Shown here piece by piece: positions 42,501-52,250 of a DNA stretch of 58,149 nt (the first letter of the stretch is position 1; each line of letters begins with the position of its first letter). The DNA is from JACQNR01 sp964533045. GTDB lineage: Bacteria; Acidobacteriota; Terriglobia; UBA7540. Position numbers and translations under genes: made by a program. The notes below the pieces were generated by a model. The model was not told the origin of the DNA. It did no database searches and worked only from the letters and a program-made list of their open reading frames with translations. Where the stretch lies: the NCBI GenBank assembly GCA_964533045.1, contig CAZHKT010000002.1:1-58149 (forward strand), given 5' to 3'.

Positions 42501-43829
42501 ATGAACCGATTCCCCTATTTCGCCCGCCGTGCCCACCGGATTCTGACGCTCCAACTCCGGCCTGCAGCGGCGCCAGGATTGCTGACCGCGGCATTCGTCT
42601 TGTTGGCGAACCTGGCCGTCCTTGCCCAGGCCCCGCCACCGGCCCAGGATCAGGCGGACGAGGTTTTGAGGGAAATGAGCCAGATCACCGGCCTTCCCAT
42701 CAAAGCTCCTGTCAAGAAGAAGGTTCTCAGCCGCGAGGGAATCCGGATATTTCTGGAAGAGACGCTGGCCGTTGAATACCCACCGGAACAGATCCGCAAA
42801 CAGGAAGTAACGCTCAAAGCCTTCGGGCTGGTTTCGCGCGATTTCAACTTGCAGGAGTTCCTGCTGGCCTTCTACACGGAGCAGGCGGCCGGCGTCTATG
42901 ATCCGCGCTCCAAAACCATGTTGATTGCCGACTGGCCTGCCCCAGACATGCAGCAGTTAGTGCTGGCGCACGAACTGACGCACGCCTTGCAGGACCAGAA
43001 TTTTGACCTGACCACCTTTATTCACGCCGAGCGCGAAAACAACGACGCCTCGGCGGCGCGCCAGGCGGTGATGGAAGGCCATGCCACTGCGGCCATGATG
43101 CAGCGGGTCCTGGCCGGCGCGCCGCTCGCCGCCCTGCCGTCGCTCCAGTCGATGCTGGAAGGGGTCATTCGCCAGCAGTTCGCGGAGTTTCCGGCGTTCA
43201 GCCGCGCGCCCTACTTCTTCCGCCTGGAAGCACTCTTCCCTTACATTCACGGCCTTGGCTTCATTCAACAGGCCCTCCAGGCGCGGGGCGGGTGGGAAAA
43301 CCTCGGACAGGTCTTTCAGAACCCTCCTACCCAGACGCGCCAGATTTTCCAACCCTCACTCTATCTGATTGACCAAGCACCCGAACGAATAACGCTGCCT
43401 CGGCCGCCGGTGCTGGAGAGCGCCGCCGGGCTTCGCCGCGTGGACGAAAACTCCCTGGGGCAGCTGGGTACCATGGCGTTGCTGGGACAGTTGATTTCGG
43501 AAGAGGAAGCGAAGGCGCTGGCGCCCCACGCCCTAGCCGACCGTTACATCGTCTACGAGGATCGCGCCCGCGGAAGTTATGCCCTGCTTTCGCGCTCGCG
43601 CTGGAGCGGCGCGGAACCGGCCCTCGCCTTCTTCCGCCACGCGCACACCATCGTGTCCAAGAAATACCCCGAACTCGCGCCCGACTCGCGTTCCACCACC
43701 GACCTCTTCATCGGTTCAACCCGCGCCGGAATGGTGATCCTCCTCCGCCAGGGCAACGAGTGCCGCTGGGCCGAGGGCGTCCCACCGAATCAGACAGAGG
43801 TTATCTTAAAGTGGCTGGAGTCGATGTAG
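42501..43829 (+). CDS. Putative exported zinc metallopeptidase (HELTH motif)
   Basis: A ~442-residue protein with a hydrophobic N-terminal segment (PGLLTAAFVLLANLAVLAQA) that acts as signal or anchor. The zinc motif HExxH appears as VLAHELTHALQDQNFDL, and a downstream Glu in AVMEGHATAAMMQ could be the third ligand, as in gluzincin-type peptidases. The rest is helical without known domains. The family and substrate are unknown. ATG 42501 is preferred; upstream codons of the open frame overlap the rnpB promoter and 5' end. It is transcribed divergently from rnpB. Confidence 0.75.
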   Translation: MNRFPYFARRAHRILTLQLRPAAAPGLLTAAFVLLANLAVLAQAPPPAQDQADEVLREMSQITGLPIKAPVKKKVLSREGIRIFLEETLAVEYPPEQIRKQEVTLKAFGLVSRDFNLQEFLLAFYTEQAAGVYDPRSKTMLIADWPAPDMQQLVLAHELTHALQDQNFDLTTFIHAERENNDASAARQAVMEGHATAAMMQRVLAGAPLAALPSLQSMLEGVIRQQFAEFPAFSRAPYFFRLEALFPYIHGLGFIQQALQARGGWENLGQVFQNPPTQTRQIFQPSLYLIDQAPERITLPRPPVLESAAGLRRVDENSLGQLGTMALLGQLISEEEAKALAPHALADRYIVYEDRARGSYALLSRSRWSGAEPALAFFRHAHTIVSKKYPELAPDSRSTTDLFIGSTRAGMVILLRQGNECRWAEGVPPNQTEVILKWLESM

Positions 43830-43934
43830 CCTTCGAAAGGGTATTCAACGTCTTCCCGATGCTCCCCAGGCTACTCACTCCCTTGCGGCTCTGGGTTCAC
43901 CGCGAACCCTTGAATCCTTCGCGCGAGTCGCGCG

Positions 43935-45944
43935 CTAATTCCCCAGAAGGGCCTTCAGGGCCGCCTCGTCCAGCGTCTGGATACCGAGCGATTTTGCCTT
44001 TTCAAGCTTCGAGCCCGCGTCGGCACCGACGACAACATAATCGGTCTTCCTGCTGACGGAACCCGTGACCCGGCCGCCGGCGTTTTCGATCAGGCGCGTC
44101 GCTTCCTCGCGGGAGAGCGTGGGCAGCGTGCCGGTCAAAACGAACTGTTTTCCGGCCAGCGCGCCTCCGGGCTGTCGGATCTTCTTCTGCTCGAACTGCA
44201 GGCCTGCCTTCCGCAATTTCTCGATGACTTCGCGATTGCGCTTCTCCCCAAAAAACTCGCGAATCGCCTCCGAGACGCGCGGTCCGACCTCCTCCACCTG
44301 CAGCAATTCCTCATCGGTGGCTTCGGCCAGCTTGTCGAGCGATCCAAAGTGATTCGCCAGCAATTGGCCGGTCCGTTCTCCCACGAAGCGGATTCCCAGG
44401 GCGAAAATGAGCCGTGCCAGATCCACCTTCTTGCTCTTTTCGATCTCGTCGATGAGGTTCTGCGCGGATTTATCGGCCATGCGGTCGAGCCCGGCCAGTT
44501 GCGCATGGCTCAGCTTATAGAGATCGGCCACATCGCGCACCATTCCTTTGTCCACCAGCTGGTCCACGATCTTTTCGCCCAGGCCGTCAATATTCATGGC
44601 GCGGCGGCCGGCGAAGTGCAGCAGCGATTCCTTCAGGCGCGCCGGGCAGGCGGCATTCACGCAGCGGTAGGCGACCTCGCCTTCGGTGCGATGCACTTCG
44701 CCCTTGCACACCGGGCAACGCTCGGGCATTTGAAACCGGCGGCCGTCTTCTGCCGGCTTCACGACCTTCACGACCTGGGGGATCACTTCGCCGGCGCGCT
44801 GGATGAGGACCGTGTCTCCAATGCGGACGCCGAGCCGCTCGACCTCGTCCATGTTGTGCAGTGTGGCATGGCTCACGGTGACGCCGCCCACGTCCACCGG
44901 CTCGAGATCGGCCACCGGCGTCAGCGTTCCCGTGCGCCCCACCTGCGCGCGGATGCCGAGCACGCGCGTGGTGGCCTGGCGTGCCGGATATTTGAAGGCC
45001 ACCGCCCAGCGCGGCGATTTCGCGGTCGAACCCAGTTCCTCCCACAGGCGGGTGTCGTTCACCTTGACGACGATACCGTCAATTTCGTAGTCGAGCGAAT
45101 CGCGCCGCTCGCTCCACGTGTCGATATAAGCCAGCAGGTCGTCCAGCGAACGGCAGAGTTTCCAGTTCGGATTAACCTTGAAGCCGAGGGCGCGCAGCGC
45201 CTCGAGCGTCCTGGCATGTTCGGCGAACGGCACGCGCCCGCCCGCCAGCAGCGCGTAAAAATACATATCGAGTTTGCGGGAAGCGGTCAGGCGCGGGTCC
45301 AACTGGCGCATCGAGCCCGCCGCGGCATTGCGCGGGTTGGCGAAGCGCGGCTCGCCGGCCGCCTCGCGCTCGGCGTTGGTGCGCTCGAAGGACTGCAACG
45401 GCATGATGACTTCCCCGCGCACCTCGAAGTCCGCCGGGAGCCCGAGCTGTTTAAGCTTTTCCGTATCCGTTCGCAGGGGCACGGAACGGATGGTCCGGAC
45501 ATTGGTGGTCACGTCTTCACCCGTTGTGCCGTCGCCGCGCGTGACGCCGTGGCGCAGAACGCCGCCCTCGTAGGTCAGCGCCATCGAAAGGCCGTCGAGC
45601 TTCAGTTCGGCGACGTACTCGACGGTCTCGCGCCCCGAGAGTTCGCGCACCCGGCGGTCGAAGTCGCGCAGTTCGTCTACGGAGTAGGTATTGTCGAGGC
45701 TGAGCATGGGCGCCGAGTGGCGGACCTTCGCAAACTCCTCGGCCGGCGCGCCGCCGACGCGCTGGGTGGGCGAATCAGGGGTGACCAGCTCGGGATGCTG
45801 CGCCTCCAGCTCCTGCAGGCGCCGCATCAGCCGGTCGTATTCCGCGTCGGAGATTTCCGGGTTGTCGAGCACGTAATAGCGGTGCTCGTGATAGCGAATC
45901 TCCGCGCGAAGCTTTTCGATTTCTTTGGCGATGTTCCTGGCCAC
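43935..45944 (-). CDS. ligA: NAD-dependent DNA ligase LigA
   Basis: Seals nicks in DNA in replication and repair, using NAD+. The 669-residue protein has the Ia NAD-binding domain (HEHRYYVLDNPEISDAEYD), the adenylated Lys K115 in AELKLDGLSM, RGDGTTGEDVT, the OB domain, the four-Cys zinc finger (CPVC...CVNAACPARL), HhH repeats (DRMADKSAQNLIDEIEKSK), and a C-terminal BRCT domain (GALAGKQFVLTGTLPTLSREEATRLIENAGG). Complete. It converges with the metallopeptidase gene across a 105-bp gap without a clear terminator. Confidence 0.98.
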   Translation of the reverse strand: MARNIAKEIEKLRAEIRYHEHRYYVLDNPEISDAEYDRLMRRLQELEAQHPELVTPDSPTQRVGGAPAEEFAKVRHSAPMLSLDNTYSVDELRDFDRRVRELSGRETVEYVAELKLDGLSMALTYEGGVLRHGVTRGDGTTGEDVTTNVRTIRSVPLRTDTEKLKQLGLPADFEVRGEVIMPLQSFERTNAEREAAGEPRFANPRNAAAGSMRQLDPRLTASRKLDMYFYALLAGGRVPFAEHARTLEALRALGFKVNPNWKLCRSLDDLLAYIDTWSERRDSLDYEIDGIVVKVNDTRLWEELGSTAKSPRWAVAFKYPARQATTRVLGIRAQVGRTGTLTPVADLEPVDVGGVTVSHATLHNMDEVERLGVRIGDTVLIQRAGEVIPQVVKVVKPAEDGRRFQMPERCPVCKGEVHRTEGEVAYRCVNAACPARLKESLLHFAGRRAMNIDGLGEKIVDQLVDKGMVRDVADLYKLSHAQLAGLDRMADKSAQNLIDEIEKSKKVDLARLIFALGIRFVGERTGQLLANHFGSLDKLAEATDEELLQVEEVGPRVSEAIREFFGEKRNREVIEKLRKAGLQFEQKKIRQPGGALAGKQFVLTGTLPTLSREEATRLIENAGGRVTGSVSRKTDYVVVGADAGSKLEKAKSLGIQTLDEAALKALLGN

Positions 45945-46068
45945 GCGGACCCCGAGAAGGCGCTGAGATTATACCGCGCCGCGCGGTTCGCGAGACAACG
46001 CTCTCCGTTCCCTTGACATCCTACGAGCGAGGTTGCTAGGTTGAATCAGAAGGCGGGGAGGGATATGC

Positions 46069-46470
46069 ATGGAACGTTTGCTGAATCTTGTCTTCATTTG
46101 CCTGGCGTCGCTCCCGATGATCTGGGCACCGGGTGCGATGGCGCAGACGGGCAAGCCGAAGCCGCCCGAGACGGCGCGCTTTGGAAATCCCGGGGGCACC
46201 GTCCGGAACCTGGAGGACCTCTTCTTCGGCGTGATTAAGACGATGGACAAGAAGGAAATCGTCCTGGAGAAGACCAAGTTCGGCACCGACCAGACCATCG
46301 TCCTGACCGAAAAGACGAAATTCGTCCGCGACGGGGCGCCCAGCAAGGCTGAAGACTTGAAAGTCGGCGAGCAGGTCTGGGTGCGCATGAAGCCGGACAA
46401 GAAGACCGGCGAGATGCGGGCCGAAGTTGTGCTGAGCGGCATCATCTCGCCGACCATCCGCAAGGATTAG
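46069..46470 (+). CDS. Small exported protein of unknown function (DUF5666-like)
   Basis: A 133-residue protein with a signal peptide (MERLLNLVFICLASLPMIWAPGAMA). The mature part has a short beta-rich domain (GVIKTMDKKEIVLEKTKFGTDQTIVLTEKTKFVRDG...LKVGEQVWVRMKPDKKTGEMRAEVVL), the pattern of DUF5666-like OB-fold proteins. No enzymatic residues are visible. A GGGAGGG ribosome site precedes the ATG. A GC-rich inverted sequence (CCGCCGGCCGCCGGCCGGCGG in part, ~46493-46513) follows the stop and might be a weak terminator, but there is no T-run. Confidence 0.65.
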   Translation: MERLLNLVFICLASLPMIWAPGAMAQTGKPKPPETARFGNPGGTVRNLEDLFFGVIKTMDKKEIVLEKTKFGTDQTIVLTEKTKFVRDGAPSKAEDLKVGEQVWVRMKPDKKTGEMRAEVVLSGIISPTIRKD

Positions 46471-46598
46471 CAAGACCAGCGGACCGTCCCTCCCGCCGGC
46501 CGCCGGCCGGCGGCACGCCACCCGGAAGGGTCCCGCGTCCCGGCTTGGCCCTTTACACTTCATCTCTCATCCTTCACACTTCTCGCTGCGTATCTGCC

Positions 46599-47513
46599 TT
46601 GAAAAAGACCACGCTGATTTACAACCCGGTGGCAGGCCGCAAGCCGGTGAAACGCGAGCGCCAGATTCGCGAGGCGGCTGAGATTCTCCGCGCGGCCGGG
46701 CTCGACCTGACGCTGACCGCGACCTCGGGGCCGGGCGACGCCACGCAACTGGCGCGGCGCGCAGTCGCCGGGGGGGCGGAACTGGTCCTGGTCTGCGGCG
46801 GGGACGGGACGGTCAACGAAGTCCTGAACGGCATCGTGCCGAGCAGCGCCACCCTCGGCATCTTCCCAGGCGGCACGGCCAACATCATCGGCAAGGAACT
46901 GCGTCTGCCGCACCATCCCCTGCGCGCGGCACGCGAGTTGCCCCGATGGACCCCGCGGCGGATCGCCCTCGGCCGCGCCACCTGGACCGACGCCTCCTCG
47001 GGCCAACCGCGCAGCCGCATCTTCATCAGCGTGGCCGGCGTGGGCTTTGACGCCTACATCGTGCGCAGCCTTTCGTGGTCGCTCAAAATGGGGTGGGGCG
47101 TGATCGGCTACGGGCTGGAGGCGGTGCGCCAGGCACTACGCTACTCCTTTCCCCGCTTTCATTTTGAATCGAATGGCCAGAAACGTGAGGCCACTTTCGC
47201 TGTCGTGCACCGCACCGGCCACTACGCGGGCTGGCTGCCGCTGGCACCCACGGCGAGCCTCTCCAAGCCCGACTTCACTGCCTGCCTGTTCAAGAGTACG
47301 AGCCGCGCACGCTATTTTGCCTATGCAGCCGCCGTCCTGACCCGCCAGCACCTGCGTTTCTCCGACGTCGAACTGGTAAGCGGCTACCGAGTCAGCTGCT
47401 CGGCCGTGGATGATCGCCACACCATCTACTTCGAACTGGACGGCGAACTGGCAGGTCAGCTTCCTGCCACGTTTGAAATTGTCCCTGATGCTCTGACCGT
47501 GCTGGCCCCCTGA
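46599..47513 (+). CDS. Diacylglycerol/lipid kinase family protein
   Basis: A ~304-residue DAGK-catalytic-domain protein. KTTLIYNPVAGRKP, LVLVCGGDGTVNEVLNGIV (the GGDGT nucleotide motif) and LGIFPGGTANIIGKELRLP are diagnostic, and VAGVGFDAYIVRSL follows. Members phosphorylate diacylglycerol, sphingosine-like lipids or other lipid alcohols at the membrane. The frame is open from 46545; the start is probably TTG 46599, directly before KKTTLIYNP, since the upstream residues are not conserved. No strong ribosome site is visible. It lies upstream of a membrane-bound hydrolase-like gene on the same strand. Confidence 0.9.
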   Translation: MKKTTLIYNPVAGRKPVKRERQIREAAEILRAAGLDLTLTATSGPGDATQLARRAVAGGAELVLVCGGDGTVNEVLNGIVPSSATLGIFPGGTANIIGKELRLPHHPLRAARELPRWTPRRIALGRATWTDASSGQPRSRIFISVAGVGFDAYIVRSLSWSLKMGWGVIGYGLEAVRQALRYSFPRFHFESNGQKREATFAVVHRTGHYAGWLPLAPTASLSKPDFTACLFKSTSRARYFAYAAAVLTRQHLRFSDVELVSGYRVSCSAVDDRHTIYFELDGELAGQLPATFEIVPDALTVLAP

Positions 47514-47623
47514 TCGAAAACCGAAAAACGACATGGGGCTCCCTGCTTCGCGCTAAGATGGGAGAAACCCGCCGATGATGGGTGGTGGCGTTTTTCGATT
47601 CTCTATTTTCGAGTTTCCCGCTC

Positions 47624-48652
47624 TTGGATAACCTCACGCACACACTCACGGCGGCCGCACTCAGCCACGCGGGCCTGAATCGCAAAACGCGATTTGCCAC
47701 GCTGGCGGTTATTGCCGGGGCCAACCTGCCCGACGCGGACGTCGTCAGTTGGGCGCGCGGCACCGCCACCTATCTCTGCTACCACCGCGGGATCACGCAC
47801 GCACTCATCGGTGTTGCCGTGCTGGGCGTTCTGGCAGGATGGGCAGTTCATGCGGTTGGAAGACACAAGGGCCGGAACAAGCAAGGGGTGGCATCGAACC
47901 TGAGATGGCTGGTCGTTTGCGGACTCGCCGGAAGTGCGAGCCATCTCCTTCTCGATTTCACCAACGCTTACGGCGTGCGGCCGTTTCTGCCATTCAGCAG
48001 CCGCTGGATGGCATGGGACATTATGTTCATTGTGGACCCGGTGCTTCTCTTCGTTCTGCTGATGAGCCTGGGGCTGCCGGCGCTGCTGCGGCTGATCTCG
48101 GAAGAAGTGGGCGGAGACAAACCGGCCTACCGAGCAGGAGCGCTGCTGGCGCTGGCTGCGATGGCCCTGCTGTGGGTGGTGCGGGACGCCTCGCATCGCC
48201 GGGCCGTTGCGCTGCTCGATTCCGTTCAGTTCGGGCGCGAGAATCCCCTCCGCCTTGGCGCGTTTCCCTCACCCGCCAATCCGCTGAGTTGGGTGGGCGT
48301 GGCGGAGACCGACACAGCGTTTTACGTCGTGCCGGTGAGAGTTTTGGACGACCATTTGAATACGGACACGGCCCGCGTCTTTCGCAAGCCGGAAAGCTCA
48401 CCCGCTCTCGAGGCTGCCATGAGAACTTCCACGGGGAAAGTCTTCCTCGATTTCGCGCGATTCCCCTGGGGACAGGTCGAAACTTCGGAGGAGGGATACG
48501 AAGTCACGATACGCGACCTGCGGTTTGCCATGCCGGGCTCGGACCAGCCTCCGGGTTTTGTCGTGCGAGTGAGGTTAGGAAGGGATTTGAGCGTGAAGTC
48601 GGAAGCGTTCAGTTTCAGGTCGCCGCGGGGCCAAGCTAAACCGGAGAACTAG
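47624..48652 (+). CDS. YdjM/DUF457-type membrane-bound metal-dependent hydrolase
   Basis: A ~342-residue membrane protein. The N-terminal MDNLTHTLTAAALSHAGL and ANLPDADVVSW...YHRGITHALIGVAVLG carry the conserved His/Asp metal-binding residues (DNLTHTL, DAD, HRGITH) of the family, and ASHLLLDFTNAYGVRPFLPFSSRW another HxxxD. Four hydrophobic segments are seen. The C-terminal ~150 residues appear soluble. Substrate is unknown. TTG at 47624 gives the family-typical MDNLTHTL start; a longer frame begins at a GTG, 47582. The stop overlaps the converging VTT-domain gene by 4 bp. Confidence 0.8.
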   Translation: MDNLTHTLTAAALSHAGLNRKTRFATLAVIAGANLPDADVVSWARGTATYLCYHRGITHALIGVAVLGVLAGWAVHAVGRHKGRNKQGVASNLRWLVVCGLAGSASHLLLDFTNAYGVRPFLPFSSRWMAWDIMFIVDPVLLFVLLMSLGLPALLRLISEEVGGDKPAYRAGALLALAAMALLWVVRDASHRRAVALLDSVQFGRENPLRLGAFPSPANPLSWVGVAETDTAFYVVPVRVLDDHLNTDTARVFRKPESSPALEAAMRTSTGKVFLDFARFPWGQVETSEEGYEVTIRDLRFAMPGSDQPPGFVVRVRLGRDLSVKSEAFSFRSPRGQAKPEN

Positions 48653-49272
48653 GCTCCCGATTCCGGCGAGGGCGGCCGGGAGATATCGCGCCCCACCAGT
48701 CTGCGGTAAACCATCGTCCAGGCCACCACCAGGCAGACCAGCACCAGCGAAGCCCAGAAAACATTCTGTTTCAGGTAGGCTTCCGCCTGCAGGCCGTAGC
48801 GCGCCCCCAGCAACGCCGCCGCGCCGAACCTCAGGCCGCGGCCCACGGCCAGAGCCAGTCCGAAACGGACGGGGTTCAAGCGTGCCGCCCCCGCCACCAG
48901 TAGAAACAGCTTGAACGGCGAGGGCGGCGGCAGGAGTGACGCCACCAGAAGCGAGACGAAGTCATTGCGTGCCAGCCATTGCCGAGCGCGCTGGGCCGCG
49001 GGCGAGGATTGCCTCTTCACGAAGAGTTTCGCGCCGCCCCGCGCCAAGCCGTACATCACGAAACATCCCGCCAGCGACCCCAGCGTCGAGGCGATGGCGT
49101 AGATCGCGGCGCGCGAGGGATTCTGCGCCGACAGATGGATCAGCACGAAATCGTTCAAGCCTGGCAAGGGAACAAAGGAAGAATCGAGAAATGAGATTCC
49201 CAGCAGTCCCCAGCCGCCGTAGAGCACGAGGACCTGTCCCAGTTTTGCGATGAACGATTTGAGGAAAGTCAA
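48649..49272 (-). CDS. DedA-like VTT-domain membrane protein
   Basis: A 207-residue polytopic protein of the SNARE-associated/VTT superfamily (YqaA-like). GGWGLLGISFLDSSFVPLPGLNDFVLIHL and AIASTLGSLAGCFVMYGLARGGAKLFVKR, with ...LPPPSPFKLFLLVAGAARL, are the characteristic re-entrant-loop regions. These proteins have been linked to lipid scrambling or undecaprenyl-phosphate recycling; the exact role here is unknown. It converges with and overlaps the DUF457 gene by 4 bp. A 157-bp spacer to the HEAT-repeat gene holds nothing I can identify. Confidence 0.85.
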   Translation of the reverse strand: MTFLKSFIAKLGQVLVLYGGWGLLGISFLDSSFVPLPGLNDFVLIHLSAQNPSRAAIYAIASTLGSLAGCFVMYGLARGGAKLFVKRQSSPAAQRARQWLARNDFVSLLVASLLPPPSPFKLFLLVAGAARLNPVRFGLALAVGRGLRFGAAALLGARYGLQAEAYLKQNVFWASLVLVCLVVAWTMVYRRLVGRDISRPPSPESGA

Positions 49273-49429
49273 ACGTTGATACCCGCCAACAAAGACCGCA
49301 CTATTGTATTCACCGCACTCTCATCCGGCAACCCAAGGCCGGCGGGCAAACCGACGGGCATTCGCACGGAGGGCACGGAGGAAAGGTACGGCGACTGCCG
49401 GCGAGCACCGCCCTCACCAGATAGGCGGA

Positions 49430-50752
49430 TCACTTGGCCGCGGCGCGCAGGCGGACCACCCGCAGGGCGCGGAGGGCTTCGGAGGCAACTTCGGCCTTTG
49501 AATCCTGCGACAATCTCTCGAGCGGCTCAATGCTCGAGGCGTCGCCGTTGTACATGAGAACGGTGCAAAGCTGGCGACGCACGTCCGCCTCGCGGTGGGT
49601 GGTGAAAGGATAGAGCCTCGCCAGCATGTCAGGCTTGCGGGTCAGTTCGATCAGGTAACTGCGCACCACGTCGCCGCGGAATCGTGCGCCGAGGCCGGTC
49701 ACCAGGTCGCTCAGGTACGTCATCTCGCCCAGCGCGGTAATGGCGAACATCATGGCAAAGCGAGGCTCGGCGCTCTTCTCGCCGTTCACCGCTTTCTGAA
49801 GGTCGGGCAACCCCTGCGGGTCGCCGGCGCGTCCCAGGCCTTCGGCCGCCAGCGCACGGATCGTCTTGTCATTGCTCCAGAGCGCTTTCAGAAAGAGCGG
49901 CACCGAAACGGGACTCCCAAGATACGCCAGCCCCTGCAGGGACTTTTCCTGCACCGGTTTATTCGCTCCGTTCTCGTACATGGTCTGAAGCTTGGGCACA
50001 GCTTCCTGGACCTTGAGCAGTCCCACGGTGACGGCCGCCTGGAGTTTAACTTCGTCGATCGGGGAGTCCAGCAAGTCCAACAGCTGCGGCCCGGCGGCCA
50101 GATCTTTGATCTTGAGCAGAGAATTCAGGCATTCGAGGGCGCGTGCTTCGTCCATCGAATGCGCGCCCTTGACCAAGTCCGGCACCGCGTCGCGCGCCAG
50201 CAGCACGCCCAGCCCTCGCGCCGCGCGGCGCGAGGGCTCGAGGGCGTCCGTGTTATTGAGAGCCTCAACCAGCGCTGCGACCACCTTCGGATCCACCTGC
50301 ACGCCGGGATCGATCTTGAGGTCGTCCTGCGTGAAGTGGCCCTTGGCTTTAGTCCAGGTGTTTTTCCAAATGCCGAAGAAGCCACCCGCCTCCGACTTCC
50401 CCACGTAGTAATTCACCAGGTTTTCGATGGCCGCGTTGCGGACCTTGAGGTCGGGGTCGTGCGTGGCGGCTATCAAGGGATCCAGTGATTCCGCCGCATG
50501 AATGGCGCCCAGCGCCGCCACGACTTCACGGCGGACATCGGTCTCCGGATCCTTGAGCAGCGCGGCCAGCGCCGGAACATCCGAAGGCGTTCCCTTTTTG
50601 GCCAGTTCCTTGACGGCCTTGATCCGTTCCTTGGGATCGGCAGACTGCAAGCCGGTGGCGGGGGGCGGCGCCGGTGCTGCCTCCTGGGCCGCCCGCAACG
50701 CTCCGAAGGCCAGCAGGAAGGACGCGCCCATCAAGAGAACCCGTCGCCTCAT
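49430..50752 (-). CDS. Exported HEAT-repeat protein
   Basis: A 440-residue protein with a signal peptide (MRRRVLLMGASFLLAFGALRAAQ) followed by helical HEAT/PBS-lyase-type repeats through most of its length (e.g. DVPALAALLKDPETDVRREVVAALGAI; PLIAATHDPDLKVRNAAIENLV; TIRALAAEGLGRAGDPQGLPDLQKA). Such proteins are scaffolds for binding partners and have no enzyme activity themselves. Its ATG overlaps the stop of the zinc-ribbon gene by 4 nt (ATGA), so the two are coupled and may act together at the membrane or in the periplasm. Function unknown. Confidence 0.85.
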   Translation of the reverse strand: MRRRVLLMGASFLLAFGALRAAQEAAPAPPPATGLQSADPKERIKAVKELAKKGTPSDVPALAALLKDPETDVRREVVAALGAIHAAESLDPLIAATHDPDLKVRNAAIENLVNYYVGKSEAGGFFGIWKNTWTKAKGHFTQDDLKIDPGVQVDPKVVAALVEALNNTDALEPSRRAARGLGVLLARDAVPDLVKGAHSMDEARALECLNSLLKIKDLAAGPQLLDLLDSPIDEVKLQAAVTVGLLKVQEAVPKLQTMYENGANKPVQEKSLQGLAYLGSPVSVPLFLKALWSNDKTIRALAAEGLGRAGDPQGLPDLQKAVNGEKSAEPRFAMMFAITALGEMTYLSDLVTGLGARFRGDVVRSYLIELTRKPDMLARLYPFTTHREADVRRQLCTVLMYNGDASSIEPLERLSQDSKAEVASEALRALRVVRLRAAAK

Positions 50753-51429
50753 TGCGCCTCCTTACCGCCGATATGAGACATCACGATCTTGGTTCCACTG
50801 CCATCCATGTTCGGCCCCACCTGGATGGTCACCATGTGCGCTTGGTCTTTGACGCCCTTGCTGATGGTAAGGTTATACTGGCCGTCCGAGTGGGCTTCGA
50901 TCAAATCCTTCCCGTACTTGTCGCGATAGAAAGCCACGACATCCTCCACGCTATCCTCGGTGGTAAACTCCTGCCCGCCGATCTGGAACTTATCACCGAA
51001 TGAAAACTGTCCCCCGCCCGAGACGGCCTTGGCGCCGGGGTAGACAGGAACGCCGACTTCCTTGGGCGTCTCCGCCGGAGTCTCACCCATTTTGATCGTG
51101 CCGCCGGGCGTGGGGATTTCGATCGTCTTCCGGCCTTCATCGACCTGGACCTTTTCACCGATCGTCTTCTTGGCGCGATAGGCGATGTAAGCGCATGTGC
51201 CAATGCCCAAGGCCCCGACTAATACCAGGAACAGAACCACGATGATGACAATTTTCAAGACGGGGCTCGAAGACTTGGCTGCGGGCGGCGCGGCCGCCGG
51301 CGAGGCGGCGGGCACCGAAGCAACATTGGCGACTGTGGGTTCGGCGGCGGCAATCGCCGCACCACACTGCGAACAGAATCTCAACCCTTCTTCAACCGGC
51401 GTGCCACAAGCCGTGCAAAATTGCGCCAT
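50749..51429 (-). CDS. Zinc-ribbon single-pass membrane protein
   Basis: A 226-residue protein. An N-terminal double-CxxC zinc ribbon (FCTACGTPVEEGLRFCSQCG, residues 4-23) is followed by an Ala/Pro linker and one transmembrane helix (VLKIVIIVVLFLVLVGALGIGTCAYI, ~58-83). The C-terminal domain (~120-226) has VPVYPGAK...VEDVVAFYRDKYGKDLIEAH, a pattern known from exported proteins of unknown function. A strong GGAGG ribosome site precedes the ATG. It is the first gene of a pair with the HEAT-repeat gene. The 218-bp gap upstream shows no clear promoter. Confidence 0.8.
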   Translation of the reverse strand: MAQFCTACGTPVEEGLRFCSQCGAAIAAAEPTVANVASVPAASPAAAPPAAKSSSPVLKIVIIVVLFLVLVGALGIGTCAYIAYRAKKTIGEKVQVDEGRKTIEIPTPGGTIKMGETPAETPKEVGVPVYPGAKAVSGGGQFSFGDKFQIGGQEFTTEDSVEDVVAFYRDKYGKDLIEAHSDGQYNLTISKGVKDQAHMVTIQVGPNMDGSGTKIVMSHIGGKEAQ

Positions 51430-51647
51430 AGGGCCTCCTCCCAGAACCGACGGGCCGGGGGCATCGAGCCTCTCACCCCCTTCGAACTGCTGCAGCGCCC
51501 GAGTTCTCTCTGCGTCTAGCGGAGAATATCATCGAAGTCCGCCTGAGTCGAGCGGAAGAGGGCAGCCAAACCAGAAACCCTTCGGCATCGCCACGTGGCC
51601 AGTCTGTCCACCCGCCACGACAAAGAAGTTGCAGTGTGAGGAGGGAA

Positions 51648-52241
51648 TCAATCGGACCGATACGAGTCAAAGCTCTTCAGCAAGCGCGGGAGAGACAGTC
51701 CCACCGCGGCGACCTTCACCACGTTGGAAACGATAAACGGCATAGCGCCCCATTGCAGAACGGTGGTGAACGGCTGACCCGTAACCACCGAAAGCCACGA
51801 GGTTCCGCAGGAAAGGATCAGCAGATCCGCACCGAACAAGGCCGGGGCCAGCGTCCAAGTGGAACGGCAGGCGCCGCGCTCCACCATCCAGCCCAGGACG
51901 CCGGCGGCAAGGGGAAAACTCCCCAGATAGCCCGCCGTCGGGCCGATCAGGACCAGCGGACCCACTCCGCCAGCAAACACGGGCAGCCCCATCGCGCCCA
52001 TGGCCAAGTAAATCGCCTGGCTGGCGAATCCGCGTCGCGCGCCCAGCACCGCGCCCGCCAGGAGCACGGCAAACGTCTGGCCGGTCATGGGCACGGGCGT
52101 GTAGGGCAGGTGAATCCGCGCCTGCGCCAGCAGAGCCGTCAACAACGCGAAGCCGGTGACCGCCAGCACGTCACGCCAGGCTGCACGGCTCGGCGAGAGG
52201 TGATTGATCAAGACATTCGAAGGTGCTGAATTCATAGCCAT
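51648..52241 (-). CDS. bioY: Biotin transporter substrate-binding subunit BioY
   Basis: The S-component of an ECF-type biotin importer, 197 residues with about six helices. HLPYTPVPMTGQTFAVLLAGAVLGARRGFASQAIYLAMGAMGLPVFAGG and GPTAGYLGSFPLAAGVLGW are the family signatures. No EcfA/T genes are adjacent, so it may work with a shared energising module or alone. It lies 9 bp after the stop of a receiver-like protein and so probably shares its transcript. No biotin-repressor site could be recognised. Confidence 0.95.
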   Translation of the reverse strand: MAMNSAPSNVLINHLSPSRAAWRDVLAVTGFALLTALLAQARIHLPYTPVPMTGQTFAVLLAGAVLGARRGFASQAIYLAMGAMGLPVFAGGVGPLVLIGPTAGYLGSFPLAAGVLGWMVERGACRSTWTLAPALFGADLLILSCGTSWLSVVTGQPFTTVLQWGAMPFIVSNVVKVAAVGLSLPRLLKSFDSYRSD

Positions 52242-52250
52242 CCTTGGGCT

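Noticed and set aside
51430..51647. A riboswitch or operator in the 218 bp between bioY and the zinc-ribbon gene
   Set aside because: The region is downstream of bioY, not in its leader, and shows no conserved riboswitch core or clear palindrome.
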